DNA of 64,000 bases from positions 124,001 through 188,000 of the forward strand of contig UPZS01000001.1 in NCBI GenBank assembly GCA_900538905.1, given 5' to 3'. Both the position numbers and the translations under genes were made by a program. The notes beneath the pieces were generated by a model. The model ran no database searches and was not told the origin of the DNA. It was given only the letters and a program-made list of their open reading frames with translations. Of this stretch, positions 35,377 through 44,396 are shown piece by piece (position 1 is the stretch's first letter; every line of letters begins with the position of its first letter). Origin of the DNA: an uncultured Sutterella sp. (GTDB taxonomy: Bacteria > Pseudomonadota > Gammaproteobacteria > Burkholderiales > Burkholderiaceae_F).

Positions 35377-35388
35377 AAAACCCGCAAA

Positions 35389-35419
35389 AGCCTGTCTAAA
35401 CAAAGACAAGGCTAATTTT
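35389..35419 (+). terminator. Probable terminator after sucD
   Basis: AGCCT/AGGCT and GTCT/AGAC stack with a one-base bulge (35389-35397 against 35404-35413), then AATTTTG. Imperfect stem and short T-run. Confidence 0.55.
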
Positions 35420-35514
35420 GTTGAGATAGGATAAGCAAACTCAATGCGCCGACTGGTTGCGAACTGGTCAGCGCACGAAATCTGTAAATCAAAAATTCAG
35501 GAGCATTTTCCACC

Positions 35515-36264
35515 ATGGAATGGCTTTGGGACCTATTGGTTAATCTTCATTGGGGCGCCGTCGGTCAAATCATCATGATTGACATTCTCCTCGGCGGCGA
35601 CAACGCGGTCGTTATTGCGCTCGCTTGCCGCAATCTGCCGCATGAACAGCGTCTGAAGGGCGTGTTCTGGGGGACGTTTGGCGCCATTGCGCTGCGCGTG
35701 ATTCTCATTACCTTTGCCGTCATGTTGCTTGATTTGCCCTTCCTCAAGATGGTAGGCGCAGCGCTTCTTGTGTGGATCGGCGTCAAACTTTTGGTGCCTG
35801 AAGATGAGCATGAAAGCGAAAAAATCGAAGGCTCGGCTAAGCTCTTAGGGGCGATCAAGACGATCATCGTGGCCGACTTCGTGATGAGTCTCGACAACGT
35901 GATTGCTATTGCGGGAGCGGCGCAGCAGGCCCACGATGACCACCAGACGATGCTGGTTATTTTCGGCCTTTTGGTTTCTGTGCCCTTTATTGTGTTCGGC
36001 AGCCAGGTGGTGCTCAAGCTTCTGGATCGTTTCCCCGTGATTGTGTGGATCGGCGGTGGTCTGTTGGGCTGGATCGGCGGCGGTTTGGTGACTTCCGACG
36101 GCTTTGTCGTCAAGCACTTCCCGGATGCCGCAGCCTATCACTATCCGGCTGCGGTTGCCGGTGCCGTCCTGGTGGTGTTGCTGGGTTGGATTTTTGCGCG
36201 ACGCGCAAAGGCTAGGGCCAAGGGACGTCCGGCGCATCAGGTCGGAGGCGGTACGACATCATAA
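35515..36264 (+). CDS. TerC-family integral membrane protein (YjbE-like)
   Basis: 249 residues with about seven helices. IDILLGGDNAVVIALAC and ADFVMSLDNVIAIAG are the paired acidic TerC motifs. Family members export metal ions, often Mn2+, during or after protein secretion. AGGAGC at 35499-35504 is a good ribosome site. The leader (35420-35514) has a hairpin between TGCGC and GCGCA but no recognised manganese riboswitch. Confidence 0.85.
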   Translation: MEWLWDLLVNLHWGAVGQIIMIDILLGGDNAVVIALACRNLPHEQRLKGVFWGTFGAIALRVILITFAVMLLDLPFLKMVGAALLVWIGVKLLVPEDEHESEKIEGSAKLLGAIKTIIVADFVMSLDNVIAIAGAAQQAHDDHQTMLVIFGLLVSVPFIVFGSQVVLKLLDRFPVIVWIGGGLLGWIGGGLVTSDGFVVKHFPDAAAYHYPAAVAGAVLVVLLGWIFARRAKARAKGRPAHQVGGGTTS

Positions 36265-36292
36265 GGCGCACGTCTCGCGCAGAAGTTCAAGC

Positions 36293-36335
36293 AAAACGGC
36301 AGAGCAGCTTTTTGTGCGGCTCTGCCGTTTGTTTT
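36293..36335. terminator. Bidirectional terminator between terC-like gene and gmhB
   Basis: A perfect 12-bp stem, AAACGGCAGAGC (36294-36305) and GCTCTGCCGTTT (36319-36330), then GTTTT. It serves two convergent genes. Confidence 0.88.
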
Positions 36336-36354
36336 ACAGCGTTGCAAACAAGGC

Positions 36355-36903
36355 TCAGAGGCCGAGTTCGGCGACTGCTGTTGCGAGGGAACGAGAAACG
36401 TCTGTACCGGCCACGGTGGTTTGCGGTGCGTTAAGTCCGTCTTTGCCAAGCAGAATGCGGCGGGGGATGCCGGCAGCCTGAGCAGCCTGCATATCACTTT
36501 CCTTGTCGCCGAATAGAATGCTTTGAGACAAGTCGATGGACATCTCTTCGGCAGCCCGCAAAATCATGCCGGGCTGAGGCTTGCGGCAGGTACAGGCAAT
36601 CTTGTAAGCGCCGATCGCTTTTTCCGGATGATGGGGGCAGAAGTAGATGCCAGCTAAAGGCGCACCCGCTTCCTCAAACATCCTGCACATGTAAACGTTG
36701 AGCGCTTCGAAGTCGGTTTCCGTGTAGTAGCCGCGGCCGATGCCTGACTGGTTGGTGACGACGACAAGTGCGTAGCCTGCTTCGTAAAGCTTGCGGGCGG
36801 CGTCCAGCACGCCCTCAACCCATTCAAAATCCTCGCGGCGGCTCACGTAGGCATGATCAATGTTGATCACGCCGTCACGATCGAGAAATGCTGCCTTACG
36901 CAT
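36355..36903 (-). CDS. gmhB: D,D-heptose 1,7-bisphosphate 7-phosphatase GmhB
   Basis: 182 residues. FLDRDGVIN has the HAD aspartates D8 and D10; VVTNQSGIGRG is motif II; CPHHP..CTCRKPQPGM is the zinc site typical of GmhB; FGDKESDM is the last motif. It removes the 7-phosphate in ADP-heptose synthesis. It lies 2 bp after hldD. Confidence 0.93.
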   Translation of the reverse strand: MRKAAFLDRDGVINIDHAYVSRREDFEWVEGVLDAARKLYEAGYALVVVTNQSGIGRGYYTETDFEALNVYMCRMFEEAGAPLAGIYFCPHHPEKAIGAYKIACTCRKPQPGMILRAAEEMSIDLSQSILFGDKESDMQAAQAAGIPRRILLGKDGLNAPQTTVAGTDVSRSLATAVAELGL

Positions 36904-36905
36904 CG

Positions 36906-37901
36906 TTATACACGCTCACCTGTGGGATAGGTTTCGCTCAGGTACTGCATGTATTTGGCCGTACCCTGCTGCACGGTGTGCAGTTCACCTTCGTAGCCGG
37001 CAGCGCGCAGGTTGGTGAGGTCGGCTTGGGTGTAGGCCTGATACTTACCCTTAAGAGCTTCGGGGAAGGGAATATATTCGATTAGTCCTTTGGAAACGGC
37101 TTCTTCGAGCGTGTAGTCAGTGCCGGAAAGCGAATTGACTACGGTGAGAGCCACGTCATTGAAGGGCTGAGCGCGGCCCGAACCGCAGTTGAAGATGCCC
37201 GATTTGCCTGCCGTCATAAAGTACATGGCGATGTCGATGACGTCTTCGACAAAGACGAAGTCGCGCATCTGGCAACCGTTGCCGTAACCGAGGCATCCTT
37301 CAAAGAGTTTGACTCGACCTTCCTTTTTGAATTGGAAGTATTGGTGAAAGGCGACGGAAGCCATGCGGCCCTTGTGCTGTTCGTGCGGACCGTATACGTT
37401 GAAGTAGCGCATGCCGGCAACGGGTGCGGTGAGCGACTTCATGTTGGCGCGTACGACCTGATCAAACAAGTACTTCGAGTAGCCGTAAACGTTAAGCGGT
37501 CCTTCGTAGGCAACATCTTCGACAAACACCTGGGACGCGCCGTAGGTAGCAGCCGAACTTGCGTAGATGAAGGGAATGCGATGCTTCTGCGCCCAATGGA
37601 AAAGATCGAGCGTGTAGCGGTAGTTGTTTTCCATCATGTAGCGGCCGTCGGTTTCCATTGTGTCCGAGCAAGCGCCTTGATGAAAAATCACTTCAGGAAC
37701 CGGCAGCTCATCGCGGCGCACGCGTTCGATGAAGTCGTTTTTGTCGAAATAGTCGCTGATCGAGCATTTGGCCAGGTTCAGAAACTTTTCGCTCTTGGTG
37801 AGATTGTCCACGGCAATGACGTCCTTAAAGCCGCGGCGATTGAGTTCGAGCACATTATTGCAACCGATGAAACCGGCAGCACCGGTGACCAGAATGGACA
37901 T
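36906..37901 (-). CDS. hldD: ADP-L-glycero-D-manno-heptose 6-epimerase HldD (RfaD)
   Basis: 331 residues. GAAGFIGCN binds NAD(P); the YGYSK motif (YxxxK) and the substrate region [15 protein letters not shown] identify the epimerase. It makes the L-glycero form used by heptosyltransferase WaaC (gene at 55694). It overlaps hldA by one base. Confidence 0.95.
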   Translation of the reverse strand: MSILVTGAAGFIGCNNVLELNRRGFKDVIAVDNLTKSEKFLNLAKCSISDYFDKNDFIERVRRDELPVPEVIFHQGACSDTMETDGRYMMENNYRYTLDLFHWAQKHRIPFIYASSAATYGASQVFVEDVAYEGPLNVYGYSKYLFDQVVRANMKSLTAPVAGMRYFNVYGPHEQHKGRMASVAFHQYFQFKKEGRVKLFEGCLGYGNGCQMRDFVFVEDVIDIAMYFMTAGKSGIFNCGSGRAQPFNDVALTVVNSLSGTDYTLEEAVSKGLIEYIPFPEALKGKYQAYTQADLTNLRAAGYEGELHTVQQGTAKYMQYLSETYPTGERV

Positions 37902-38833
37902 TATTGTTCCCCTTCGAAAAGTTCTTTGTAGCTCACGGAAGCAGTACCGAGTTTGCCTACGACAATGCCGCCGGCGCGGTTGGCGATGCGTACGGCTTCC
38001 TGCAGGTCGGCTTCTGCCGCAAGCATGGCGGCGGTGACGGCAATCACGGTGTCGCCTGCGCCCGAAACATCGAACACTTCGCGAGCCTGCGCGGGGACGG
38101 TGAGTTCGCCGTCGGCTGTGTAAAGCGTCATGCCTTCTTCGCTGCGCGTCAGAAGCAAGGCCTTCAGATCAAGCTCTTCGCGAAGGCGTTGCGCCTTGTT
38201 ACGCAGCTCTTCTTCGGACGACCAACATCCGGTAACCATAGCAAGCTCTGCACGGTTGGGCGTGATGAGAGTGGCGCCCTTGTAGCGGCTGTAGTCACTG
38301 CCCTTGGGGTCGATCAAAACGGGAACGCCGACCTGACGGGCATGTTCAATCATTTGACGAATATGGTTGAGCCCGCCTTTGCCGTAGTCGGAAAGAACCA
38401 CGGCGTCGGAGCGTTCGATCTGATCGTTAAATGAACCGAGAATGGCTGCGAGTACTTCTCGCGTGGGCGCATCTTCAAAGTCGGCACGCAACATCTGCTG
38501 CTGACGCGCAATGATGCGCAGCTTAACGGTTGTTTTGATCGAAGAATCGGTCTGAAGCAGAGATTCAATGCCGGAAGCTTCCAAAAGCGAACGCAACGTG
38601 TGGCCGGCTTCGTCTTCGCCGGCAACGCTCATAAGAGCGGCTTTGGCACCGAGTGTGGTGATATTGAGGGCGACATTGGCGGCACCGCCTAAACGGGCGT
38701 CGGTGCGCAGAACTCGCACGACGGGAACCGGCGCCTCGGGAGAAATGCGCTCGGCGTCGCCAAACCAATACTGGTCGAGCATGCAGTCGCCGACCACGAG
38801 AACGCGTTTGGCGGCAAGAACGGATGAATCCAT
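37901..38833 (-). CDS. hldA: D-glycero-beta-D-manno-heptose-7-phosphate kinase, one-domain HldA (RfaE1)
   Basis: 310 residues from ATG 38833, with AAGGAAA before it. PfkB-type kinase: [36 protein letters not shown] core and the DVSGAGDT catalytic motif. The nucleotidyltransferase half found in E. coli HldE is absent, so a separate hldC must exist elsewhere. First gene of the hldA-hldD-gmhB operon. Confidence 0.93.
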   Translation of the reverse strand: MDSSVLAAKRVLVVGDCMLDQYWFGDAERISPEAPVPVVRVLRTDARLGGAANVALNITTLGAKAALMSVAGEDEAGHTLRSLLEASGIESLLQTDSSIKTTVKLRIIARQQQMLRADFEDAPTREVLAAILGSFNDQIERSDAVVLSDYGKGGLNHIRQMIEHARQVGVPVLIDPKGSDYSRYKGATLITPNRAELAMVTGCWSSEEELRNKAQRLREELDLKALLLTRSEEGMTLYTADGELTVPAQAREVFDVSGAGDTVIAVTAAMLAAEADLQEAVRIANRAGGIVVGKLGTASVSYKELFEGEQ

Positions 38834-38932
38834 GAATTTCCTTTCAATATTCAGGGCACGATGGCTCAAAACCGAATTTCAGCGCCCCCTTGTTTGCCGG
38901 TCATTTTAGAGTGCCTCAAAACGGCTTGCCAG

Positions 38933-38950
38933 AACACTTTTGCAAGTGTT
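38933..38950. other. Hairpin between the APE operon end and the heptose operon
   Basis: AACACTT (38933-38939) pairs with AAGTGTT (38944-38950) around TTGC. It is 20 bp past the last APE gene on the minus strand, but no T-run follows, so termination is only possible. Confidence 0.4.
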
Positions 38951-38970
38951 TGTATGAACAAATCGGTTTG

Positions 38971-39951
38971 TCAGTACTTATGTTTGCGAGTTTCCGAAGC
39001 TTGTCCGCTTTGCGCAGGATGCCAGAAATCAAAGAAGTTGAACCAGTCGTAAGGGCTTTTTAAAAGTCGGGTTTCCAGCGTCCGTACCCAGGCGTTGGCC
39101 ATGGACGAAAGCGTTTGAGAGCGTTTGGCTCGAGGCACGGTAGCTCCGTCGTAGACGCGAGTAAAAGCAACGCGATAACGAGCTTTGCTTTGAGCTTCCG
39201 TTTCTCGCACGCAGATCATGCTCCAGGCCGAGCATTTCAAAAGTGTGGCAAGCAGAAAAGGGCCGAGCGCCAAGGGGGCTTCTTCTCCCAAAAAAGGGAC
39301 GCTCACACAGGCTGAAGAACCGATCGGGGTGCGGTCGGCGACGATCACGATCCAATGACCGGCTTCGATGATTTCAGACATTTGTACGGCTGTCTGAGGG
39401 CCCACATCGGTCACCTGAAGATGCCGTACGGCAAATTTAGGATTGAGTTTGGAGACAATCTCGGTGAAACGTGCGGCGTGTGTGGTGTGAGTGAGCACAT
39501 AGACTAACCGATCTTTAGTGGCTTCGCTTTTTTCCAGTTCGGTTTCGCCGATGAATTGACAGAGCTCCTGACAGCCGGTGTGCGCAGTGATGATGATTGC
39601 CCCTCTGGAGTCAGCGAGGAGTTCAGAGACGCCTTCAACAGCGAGGTCTTTGGCAGTAAAAAAGCCCGAGACAGCCAGCAGTTTGTCGAGAATTGTGTCG
39701 GCAAAGCGCCAGATGTGCTTGAGTGTTGCCAAACAGCCCGGACGCGGTTCATTTTTCGTGCGTGCGACGTGATCAAGATAAAGGCGACTTGCGCGTCGTG
39801 CCGTGGGACTCGCAAGCCAGTAGAAAACGATGACAGGCCACAGGCTGAGGTGAAAAAGCGTGCGTCCGCCGAGGCGAAAAACGGCAAGAAGAAACGAAAT
39901 GCCTGCCGTGTTTGTCTTTTCCGGCGTTTCGGACCAATGCTTGGCGGCCAT
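38971..39951 (-). CDS. LpxL/HtrB-like acyltransferase of the aryl-polyene cluster
   Basis: 326 residues. A hydrophobic N-terminal region (about 18-48) is followed by the HX4E motif in ITAHTGCQELC, and VADRTPIGSS matches the second lipid A acyltransferase-type motif. In APE clusters a member of this family probably helps join the polyene to its lipid anchor. It is last in the 13-gene minus-strand operon, 2 bp after the glycosyltransferase. Confidence 0.78.
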   Translation of the reverse strand: MAAKHWSETPEKTNTAGISFLLAVFRLGGRTLFHLSLWPVIVFYWLASPTARRASRLYLDHVARTKNEPRPGCLATLKHIWRFADTILDKLLAVSGFFTAKDLAVEGVSELLADSRGAIIITAHTGCQELCQFIGETELEKSEATKDRLVYVLTHTTHAARFTEIVSKLNPKFAVRHLQVTDVGPQTAVQMSEIIEAGHWIVIVADRTPIGSSACVSVPFLGEEAPLALGPFLLATLLKCSAWSMICVRETEAQSKARYRVAFTRVYDGATVPRAKRSQTLSSMANAWVRTLETRLLKSPYDWFNFFDFWHPAQSGQASETRKHKY

Positions 39952-39953
39952 GG

Positions 39954-40685
39954 TTACTTTGCCAGTCCCATACGGCGCAACAGCATGGTGCAGAAGTGTC
40001 CCGCGTGCAAACGGCTGATGCGCATGTTGTCCGAGAAACCTCGGAAGTGGGAAATGCCGTCTTTAGGGTAGGTGACGCGCACCGGTCGGTTGATGACGGT
40101 GACACCTGCCCAGATCAGGCGAACAACGATGTCGGGATCAAAGTCCATGCGACGAGTCTTAACAGAGGGCAAAACAGGAAGCGTTTGTGCGAGCGGGTAG
40201 ACGCGAAAGCCGCACATGGCGTCTCTGAGTGCTTTTGAGTGCGTGTTGACATGCACCCAAAAGTTGGTGAGCTCTCGCCCCCAAAGGCGGGACAAGGGGA
40301 CCGTCTGATCGTAAATGGGATAGCCGCAGACAAGTGCCTGCGGGTTATGGTGAGCCTGATCCAAAAAGTCGGTGACCGCTGCCAAATCGTGCTGCCCGTC
40401 GGCGTCAATTTGGATCGCATGTGTGAAGTTCATATTGTCGGCAACGTAAAGCCCGGAAATTACCGCCGCCCCTTTGCCGCCGTTTTTTGCAAGGCGCACG
40501 AGACTTGCCTGCCGATGCGATGCGGCTGAGACGTCCAGCGAACGGGCGCAGAGCTCATTGCTGCCGTCGTCAACGAGAATGACGGGTAAGTCGAGAGATC
40601 CCAGCACATCAAGCAGTTCGTCAATGACTTGATGATGGTTGTAAACCGGAATCAGGGCAACGGGGCGAAACACGTTCATACTCAT
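39954..40685 (-). CDS. Family 2 glycosyltransferase of the aryl-polyene cluster
   Basis: 243 residues. PVYNHHQVIDELL, ILVDDGS, ADGQHD (the DXD-like site is D-A-D in IQIDADGQ) and the GT-A fold are visible. It resembles dolichol-phosphate-sugar synthase-type enzymes. It likely builds the glycan or lipid anchor of the aryl polyene. Start is ATG 40685 or the next ATG at 40679; the former overlaps the acyl ligase stop by ATGA. Confidence 0.82.
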   Translation of the reverse strand: MSMNVFRPVALIPVYNHHQVIDELLDVLGSLDLPVILVDDGSNELCARSLDVSAASHRQASLVRLAKNGGKGAAVISGLYVADNMNFTHAIQIDADGQHDLAAVTDFLDQAHHNPQALVCGYPIYDQTVPLSRLWGRELTNFWVHVNTHSKALRDAMCGFRVYPLAQTLPVLPSVKTRRMDFDPDIVVRLIWAGVTVINRPVRVTYPKDGISHFRGFSDNMRISRLHAGHFCTMLLRRMGLAK

Positions 40686-42415
40686 TGCTCCGTTTCCAAG
40701 ACAAGCGTGCCGCGCGAAAGCGTGCTGCCGTCGGTTTTTTGATAGATAAAGGCGATACCGGAAACGCTGCGTGAGAGCTTAAGCACGACGGTGTCGTCGG
40801 GGCGAATCGGCGACATGAATTTGAGTGCCTTAATGCCGAAAAGGGCGACTTCAAGATTCCAATAGCGACACGCGATGTCTTTGGCCCACTGTACTTGCAC
40901 CACGCCGGGTAGCAGGGCGAATTCAGGAAAATGGCCTTTGAAATAGGGAGAGTCGGCGGGTACCGAAAGCACCATGTCGGCTACGTTGGCGTTGGGTGCT
41001 TCAAGCAGAACTGCCTGCGGCGTCTGATGCGAAAAAAGCGTTTCGACAGTCTGCGTTGTGGCTTTTCCGAGCGCGTTTTGCGGCAGGGCCCAGGTAAAGC
41101 GCCATTGGCGAGGCAGACAGACACGCTCGATATGCTTGAGAAGTTCTGTTCGCAGGTTTTCTACCAAAGCGCGTTTCCCGTCTCGTAGGATCACGCGGCT
41201 TGCTGCAGGCGTTGTGACGGCGGCTACCGCAATGCGTTCGGTTGTACTTTGGGCATTGGCCTTGCGACTGAACGCCTTGACTTCGGAAACGAGCCCGGTG
41301 GCTAGAAGTGCGTTTTCCACCGTTTTGAGCGACACACGTTTGCCTTCGATTTTCACGATACGATCGGCGCGGCCGAGCAATGTAAACGTATCGCCGTCGG
41401 CGTTAAGCGACACCATGTCGGCCGTGGTTTCCCAGTCGTCTGTCGAAAGCTGAGGGCTTTTAATGACAAGAAGCGAGTTTTCAATCCGAAACTGCGTGGC
41501 CGGGAGCGGGCGATAGCCTGTACCTGTGATGCGGCCATCGGCTTCAACCGAGCGTTTGCGCCAGGCGATACCGCCGGATTCGGAACTTCCCAAAAGCTCA
41601 ACAGGGGCGATGCCGGTACGCAGAAGTGTTGTCTTGAGGCCTTCGTCACTCAATGGGCCGCCGCTTGAATAGATGGCGCGCAAAAGCGGCCGCGCCTTTT
41701 CCCAGAGCGGATGTTCGGGTAGACGGTTTAAATGCGCAGGGCTGGCGATCCAAGCGGCTTCCCGAACCTTGCAGATGTGACCGAGCAGTTCTTCGGGGTA
41801 AAGAATGCGGGTATGCCAGACAGCTCGTGCCGAGCGCAACGGCCACAGGAGAGCAAAGAGTAGGCCGTAGATGTGCTGCTGCGAGACGGTGGAGAAAATC
41901 ACCGTGTTTTCGGTGAGTTCTTTTTCCTGACCGTGGCCGCGTGAATTGATGCTTTCGACTTCACAAAAGAGCTGACTCAGTCGCTTGACCACCATGGTAG
42001 GCGTACCCGTCGAGCCGGACGTGAAAAGTGCCACCAGCGGTTTTGAGGCATCAATAACGTCGCGGCAAGGTTCGATTGCTTCTTTGCGCGTGAGCGAAGC
42101 AATGGGGCAGTTTGCCGGAAAGTCGCCGGCAACGGCCTGGACCTCGTCTTTCAGTCGCTCGATAAGCGCCTCGGACGTATCGGCGGGTAACACTGCTCGA
42201 ACGCCTGCCGCCCAACAACCGAAAAGCGCGGAGGCGGAGTCAAAGATGTCGGAAAAATAGAAGGCCACGGCTTTGGCGCCGCTGGCTTGCACGGCTGCCT
42301 TCCAGCCGGCGGCCGCTAACGCAAAGTCGCGGCGCGTGCGTACGCCGGCGTCTGAAACGGTAAAGGCACGATTGTCGTCGGCTGCCTCTGGCAGCACGCG
42401 GGAGCAGTCAGTCAA
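40682..42415 (-). CDS. Acyl/aryl-AMP ligase fused to a hot-dog dehydratase domain
   Basis: 577 residues from TTG 42415, chosen because GGAG lies 8 bases upstream and TTGA overlaps the previous stop. Adenylation motifs: LFTSGSTGTP, LLGSSESGGIAWR, GRADRIVKIEGKRVSLKTVE and lysine in NALGKATT. After about residue 475 comes a FabZ-like hot-dog domain (YFKGHFPEFALLPGVVQVQWA). In E. coli APE clusters these are two proteins, ApeH (loads the aryl starter) and ApeI (dehydratase). Here they are one chain, so starter loading and dehydration are physically linked. Confidence 0.82.
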   Translation of the reverse strand: MTDCSRVLPEAADDNRAFTVSDAGVRTRRDFALAAAGWKAAVQASGAKAVAFYFSDIFDSASALFGCWAAGVRAVLPADTSEALIERLKDEVQAVAGDFPANCPIASLTRKEAIEPCRDVIDASKPLVALFTSGSTGTPTMVVKRLSQLFCEVESINSRGHGQEKELTENTVIFSTVSQQHIYGLLFALLWPLRSARAVWHTRILYPEELLGHICKVREAAWIASPAHLNRLPEHPLWEKARPLLRAIYSSGGPLSDEGLKTTLLRTGIAPVELLGSSESGGIAWRKRSVEADGRITGTGYRPLPATQFRIENSLLVIKSPQLSTDDWETTADMVSLNADGDTFTLLGRADRIVKIEGKRVSLKTVENALLATGLVSEVKAFSRKANAQSTTERIAVAAVTTPAASRVILRDGKRALVENLRTELLKHIERVCLPRQWRFTWALPQNALGKATTQTVETLFSHQTPQAVLLEAPNANVADMVLSVPADSPYFKGHFPEFALLPGVVQVQWAKDIACRYWNLEVALFGIKALKFMSPIRPDDTVVLKLSRSVSGIAFIYQKTDGSTLSRGTLVLETEQ

Positions 42416-42966
42416 GGCGTTTCTCCGGAAGCTTCGTGTTTTCGTTGTACGAGGATGCGTACGGCGAATTCTGCGGCAAAAAGCACTGCAATCAGCACGT
42501 AGCTGACAGCGCCATTGTATAAGGCCCACCAGGCATCGCTGCGAAAGAGCGCCGAATCGAGTGCGACAAGTCCATTGACGATGAAAAAGACGCACCACAC
42601 GACGGTTACGCGGCGACAGTAGACGACGGCGTGCGCGGGCAGATTTTTATGCCGAAGTCGCGCAAAGGTTTCCACCATGGGAGTGCCTCTGAGAGAAGCG
42701 GAAAAGACAGTAAAAAGTGCGGCGTTGACAAAAACGGGATAGAGCTTGAGCGCGTTTTGCATGTCAAGCACGCCCGCGCAAAACGCAAGAACCAGAGCGC
42801 AGGCCACGCATACAAAGCCGATGGGGGAACGTTTGATACAGGCGTTCAAGAGGGCGGCGACGGCCAGAAAAAGCGCTGCGCTCGCAATCATGCCGTGCTC
42901 AAGGAGCTGCCAGACGGCAAAGGGATAAATCAGAAGAACGAGGACGGCAAAGATTCGGACAATCAT
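42412..42966 (-). CDS. APE-cluster integral membrane protein (COG4648-like)
   Basis: 184 residues with five or six hydrophobic helices (about 5-22, 25-45, 50-70, 78-92, 118-135, 148-172). RLRHKNLPAHAVVYCRRVTVVW is the conserved loop of the small membrane protein found in APE and related type II polyketide clusters. No enzymatic role is established. It overlaps the ligase gene by four bases (TTGA). Confidence 0.7.
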   Translation of the reverse strand: MIVRIFAVLVLLIYPFAVWQLLEHGMIASAALFLAVAALLNACIKRSPIGFVCVACALVLAFCAGVLDMQNALKLYPVFVNAALFTVFSASLRGTPMVETFARLRHKNLPAHAVVYCRRVTVVWCVFFIVNGLVALDSALFRSDAWWALYNGAVSYVLIAVLFAAEFAVRILVQRKHEASGETP

Positions 42967-43050
42967 GAGTCGCTAAAAGTCGGCCGCCCTCCGGGAAAGC
43001 GTTGTCGGCGGGAAGCGTCGCGCTTTCCTTCCGGTCGCCGGATAGTGGCG

Positions 43051-43320
43051 TTAGTCGTTGAGGATGTGATCCAGGACTTTGACGAGGTCTCCCACAGTAC
43101 GCACCTGTTTGAAGTCGTTGGGGGAGATGTTTCGGTCGCCGACGAAGGGGCGCAACTTTACGAGAAGATCCACTGCGTCAATCGAGTCGAGATCCAGGTC
43201 GTCGTATAGTTTGGCTTCAGGGACGACGGCAGCCGGATCGATTTCAAAGGTTTCCACAAGAACGCGTTTGAGTTCATCAAAAATTTGTTGTTCGGTCACC
43301 ATGGCGGTATCAATGGTCAT
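43051..43320 (-). CDS. Acyl carrier protein 1 of the aryl-polyene cluster
   Basis: 89 residues. DLDLDSIDAVDLLVKL carries the phosphopantetheine serine (about S46). An ATG at 43302 is an alternative start. It carries the growing polyene or the aryl starter. It begins 6 bp after the second ACP gene. The 84-bp gap on its other side holds no gene. Confidence 0.88.
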   Translation of the reverse strand: MTIDTAMVTEQQIFDELKRVLVETFEIDPAAVVPEAKLYDDLDLDSIDAVDLLVKLRPFVGDRNISPNDFKQVRTVGDLVKVLDHILND

Positions 43321-43326
43321 AAGAGG

Positions 43327-43596
43327 TTAGGCGGCGGCTTTGTGAGCGGCGATGAAGTCGGCAAGGGCAGCGACGCTGGCGAAGTGCTTTTTGTTTTCTT
43401 CATTTTCGGCCGACATGGTGATGCCGTACTTCTTTTTGATGGCAAGACCGAGTTCGAGCGCGTCGATCGAGTCCAGACCGAGACCGTCCACAAACAGAGG
43501 TGCGTCGGTTTCGATGTCTTCGGGCTTGATGTCCTCAAGGCCGAGTGCGGAGACGATCAGCGCCTTGAGTTCGAGCTGCAGTTCTTCTTTTGTCAT
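43327..43596 (-). CDS. Acyl carrier protein 2 of the aryl-polyene cluster
   Basis: 89 residues; GLGLDSIDALELGLAI carries the attachment serine (S43). The two ACPs share the fold but differ in sequence, as with ApeE and ApeF, which divide starter loading and elongation in E. coli. ATG 43596 has GAAATG-type context and no strong ribosome site. Confidence 0.88.
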   Translation of the reverse strand: MTKEELQLELKALIVSALGLEDIKPEDIETDAPLFVDGLGLDSIDALELGLAIKKKYGITMSAENEENKKHFASVAALADFIAAHKAAA

Positions 43597-43619
43597 TTCT
43601 AATTTATTGGCGTGTCGTT

Positions 43620-44396
43620 TTATTGGGCGTGGACAAAGAGCCGGTTTTTGAGCTCTTGCGTGAGACGCCGCACCGCAACGGGACGACCGAGCTCTTTCTC
43701 AACTTCCATAAAGGGCTCGATTTGGATATCAGCGGCAGCGCGGACGGAAATGTTCATTTTACGCTCAGGAACCTGATACCACGCAATGCCCTTCATTAGC
43801 GCAGGTGGCGTACAAGTGATGCAAACCGGCGTGATGTTGCGCTCGCTGGCCAATGCGATGGCTGCGGCACCGTGATGCAGTCGGGGGTCTTTGCCCGGAA
43901 CAGAACGGGTGCCCTCCGGAAAGACCACCAGCGTATCGCCTTGCCGAAGACACGCAGCGCATGCTTCGATCAGCTCGGGGCCTGAATCGTTGGCAATGTA
44001 ACCTGCCGCCTTGACCGGAGAGCTCAAGGCAAATGATGTGCGTAAAGCAGCTTTGACAATGCAGTTGGCGTTTCCGATGAGGCTGTGCAGAATGACGATG
44101 TCAATGAGCGTCGGGTGGGAGGCACAGATAAAAAGGCTTTCCGTGGTAAGTCTCTTTTTGAGTTGCGGGTCGACTTCAAGCTTGAGGACCTGCAAAAAGT
44201 GCATCATGCGAACGAACCCCGAGAAACTGACTTGCACGACTTTTCGCGCGCGCAACTCTCGTTGGCGTTGATCCGAAATGAAAATGTTCAGGGACGGGAA
44301 GACTAATAGCCGAAAGAGAATGCCGCCCGTAAAAAAGGCCAGGAAACAAAAGCCGGTTGCGGGTACTCGCCACAGTTTGCTCAAAAATGCGGTCAC
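43620..44396 (-). CDS. PlsC-type acyltransferase of the aryl-polyene cluster
   Basis: 258 residues. SHPTLID (HX4D) and FPEGTRS are the acyltransferase motifs; an N-terminal hydrophobic stretch (about 13-35) anchors it to the membrane. APE clusters carry such an enzyme, thought to place acyl chains on the lipid carrier. It overlaps the ketosynthase-like gene by ATGA. Confidence 0.82.
   Translation of the reverse strand: MTAFLSKLWRVPATGFCFLAFFTGGILFRLLVFPSLNIFISDQRQRELRARKVVQVSFSGFVRMMHFLQVLKLEVDPQLKKRLTTESLFICASHPTLIDIVILHSLIGNANCIVKAALRTSFALSSPVKAAGYIANDSGPELIEACAACLRQGDTLVVFPEGTRSVPGKDPRLHHGAAAIALASERNITPVCITCTPPALMKGIAWYQVPERKMNISVRAAADIQIEPFMEVEKELGRPVAVRRLTQELKNRLFVHAQ

Noticed and set aside
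35377..35514. Possible yybP-ykoY manganese riboswitch before the TerC-type gene
   Set aside because: A hairpin is there, but the conserved core of that riboswitch could not be found.
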